This document shows, piece after piece, positions 63,419-64,000 of a stretch of DNA of 64,000 nucleotides. The position numbers and the translations under genes were made by a program. The stretch is from the NCBI RefSeq assembly GCF_000423445.1, contig NZ_KE384019.1:273297-337296 (forward strand), read 5' to 3'. The notes under the pieces were generated by a model. That model made no database searches and was not told where the DNA came from. It saw only the letters and a list, made by a program, of their open reading frames with translations. The stretch's first letter is position 1, and each line of letters opens with the position of its first letter. The DNA comes from Acidipropionibacterium thoenii DSM 20276. Its GTDB lineage: Bacteria > Actinomycetota > Actinomycetes > Propionibacteriales > Propionibacteriaceae.

Positions 63419-64000
63419 TTCTTGATGCGCTTCAACTCGCTCTGCGCGGTCTTCTGGACGGCCGCGAACTCGGTCTGGGCATTGGCCTTCTTCTTGACCA
63501 CATTGGTCAGTGCCGCATTGAAGGCATCGGAGATGGTGCTGGTCCACAGCAGGCCCGAGGCGTGACCCAGCTTGTCGACGAACTCGGCGGCCTCCTTGCC
63601 GGGCCCGCTGGAGATCTGCGAGGCCTGGCTGACCAGGGCCGGCTGGGAGGGGATGTGGGTGCCGTAGGAGTTGGCGAAGTCGACCTGCTTGTCAGTCTGA
63701 TCGAGCCACAGCCACTTGATGAACTCCTTGGCGACGGCCAGGTTGTTGCTGCTGCCCTTGGCCGCTGCGCAGGAGCCGTAGGCGCCGAAGGGCACCGCCT
63801 GGCGTCCGGCCGAGCCGATCGCCGGGAAGGGGAGCACGCCGAAGTCGTCGCCCCACTTCTTCTTGATGTCACCCAGCGCCCACAGACCTGTCCACTGCAT
63901 CGCCGTCTCGCCATTGATGAAGGGGGAACCGTCGAACCAGTCCTTGGAGGCGCTGGGCAGCAGCGCACCGGAGGCGTAGAAGTCGCGGTAGGCGTTGACC
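63415..64000 (-). CDS. Sugar ABC transporter substrate-binding protein, N-terminus outside window
   Basis: The C-terminal part (195 codons) of a CUT1 binding protein. The frame is open to base 64000. Features are SKDWFDGSPFINGETAMQWTGLWAL (ligand-contact aromatic region), FGVLPFPAIGSAGRQAVPFGAY, KEFIKWLWLDQTDKQVDFANSYGTHIPS and FAAVQKTAQSELKRI, all usual for sugar-binding lipoproteins. The signal peptide and lipobox are beyond the window. Sugar specificity is not visible. Confidence 0.9.
   Translation of the reverse strand, partial: VNAYRDFYASGALLPSASKDWFDGSPFINGETAMQWTGLWALGDIKKKWGDDFGVLPFPAIGSAGRQAVPFGAYGSCAAAKGSSNNLAVAKEFIKWLWLDQTDKQVDFANSYGTHIPSQPALVSQASQISSGPGKEAAEFVDKLGHASGLLWTSTISDAFNAALTNVVKKKANAQTEFAAVQKTAQSELKRIKK

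Overview
The window is a gene-dense, very GC-rich stretch of an actinobacterial chromosome. The most likely source is the family Propionibacteriaceae (Acidipropionibacterium/Cutibacterium-like). This is inferred from the GC-rich wobble positions, a LysX-type fused lysyl-tRNA/lysyl-PG synthetase, paired clpP1-clpP2, a SufR-controlled suf operon, opcA with zwf, an InhA-type enoyl-ACP reductase and many start codons placed for leaderless translation. I see no prophage, transposase, CRISPR array or rRNA. It reads as core chromosome with a few inserted or decaying genes.

Layout. 0-4 kb: 3' end of ligA, two GNAT acetyltransferases (one Eis-like) and rpiB. 4-11 kb: a Nei-type DNA glycosylase overlapping a 509-residue protein of unknown function, then lysX with a coupled alpha/beta hydrolase. 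11-14 kb: tRNA-Pro, a secreted SGNH hydrolase, tRNA-Gly, then two damaged-looking genes (a chimeric EthD/VOC remnant and an MFS transporter that seems to have lost TM3-TM4). 14-23.5 kb: protein quality control, with trigger factor, AI-2E-family membrane protein, ClpP1, ClpP2, ClpX and a tricorn-like protease. 23.5-29.6 kb: methyltransferase, P-loop kinase-like protein, valS and two tandem DsbA-like membrane-anchored oxidoreductases.

29.7-52.5 kb resembles the mycobacterial zwf-opcA-pgl / ctaB / ctaA / ABC exporter / suf neighbourhood (from memory of the M. tuberculosis Rv1445c-Rv1466 order). Here a membrane pyrophosphatase (hppA) and a complete maltose-type import operon (malE-malF-malG-lacI regulator) sit between the exporter genes and sufR. 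The suf operon is sufR-sufB-sufD-Rieske ferredoxin-sufC-sufS-sufU-sufT. 52.5-61.4 kb continues with a YpfJ-type metallopeptidase, a small membrane protein divergent from an ElaA-type acetyltransferase, an ABC-F ATPase with an HTH protein (compare Rv1473-Rv1473A), rlmA, SURF1, a DUF3099 protein, fabG and an InhA-like fabI, then a small phosphotransferase. 61.5-64 kb is a second sugar ABC importer (two permeases and the C-terminal part of a binding protein), cut by the window end.

Functionally the region joins NADPH supply (zwf, opcA, pgl, rpiB), haem A and cytochrome oxidase assembly (ctaA, ctaB, SURF1), Fe-S assembly (suf), fatty-acid elongation (fabG, fabI), proteolysis (clp, tricorn) and sugar import. 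Neither importer carries its own ATPase, so a shared MsiK-type ATPase elsewhere is implied. No clearly new multi-gene system was found. The best leads are regulatory: a perfect 30-bp palindrome between malE and malF, a 14-bp palindrome over two back-to-back promoters, operator-like repeats at malE, and pervasive leaderless promoters. Others are the divergent lipobox-bearing pyrophosphatase, the histone-H1-like tail of trigger factor, and several uncharacterised proteins.
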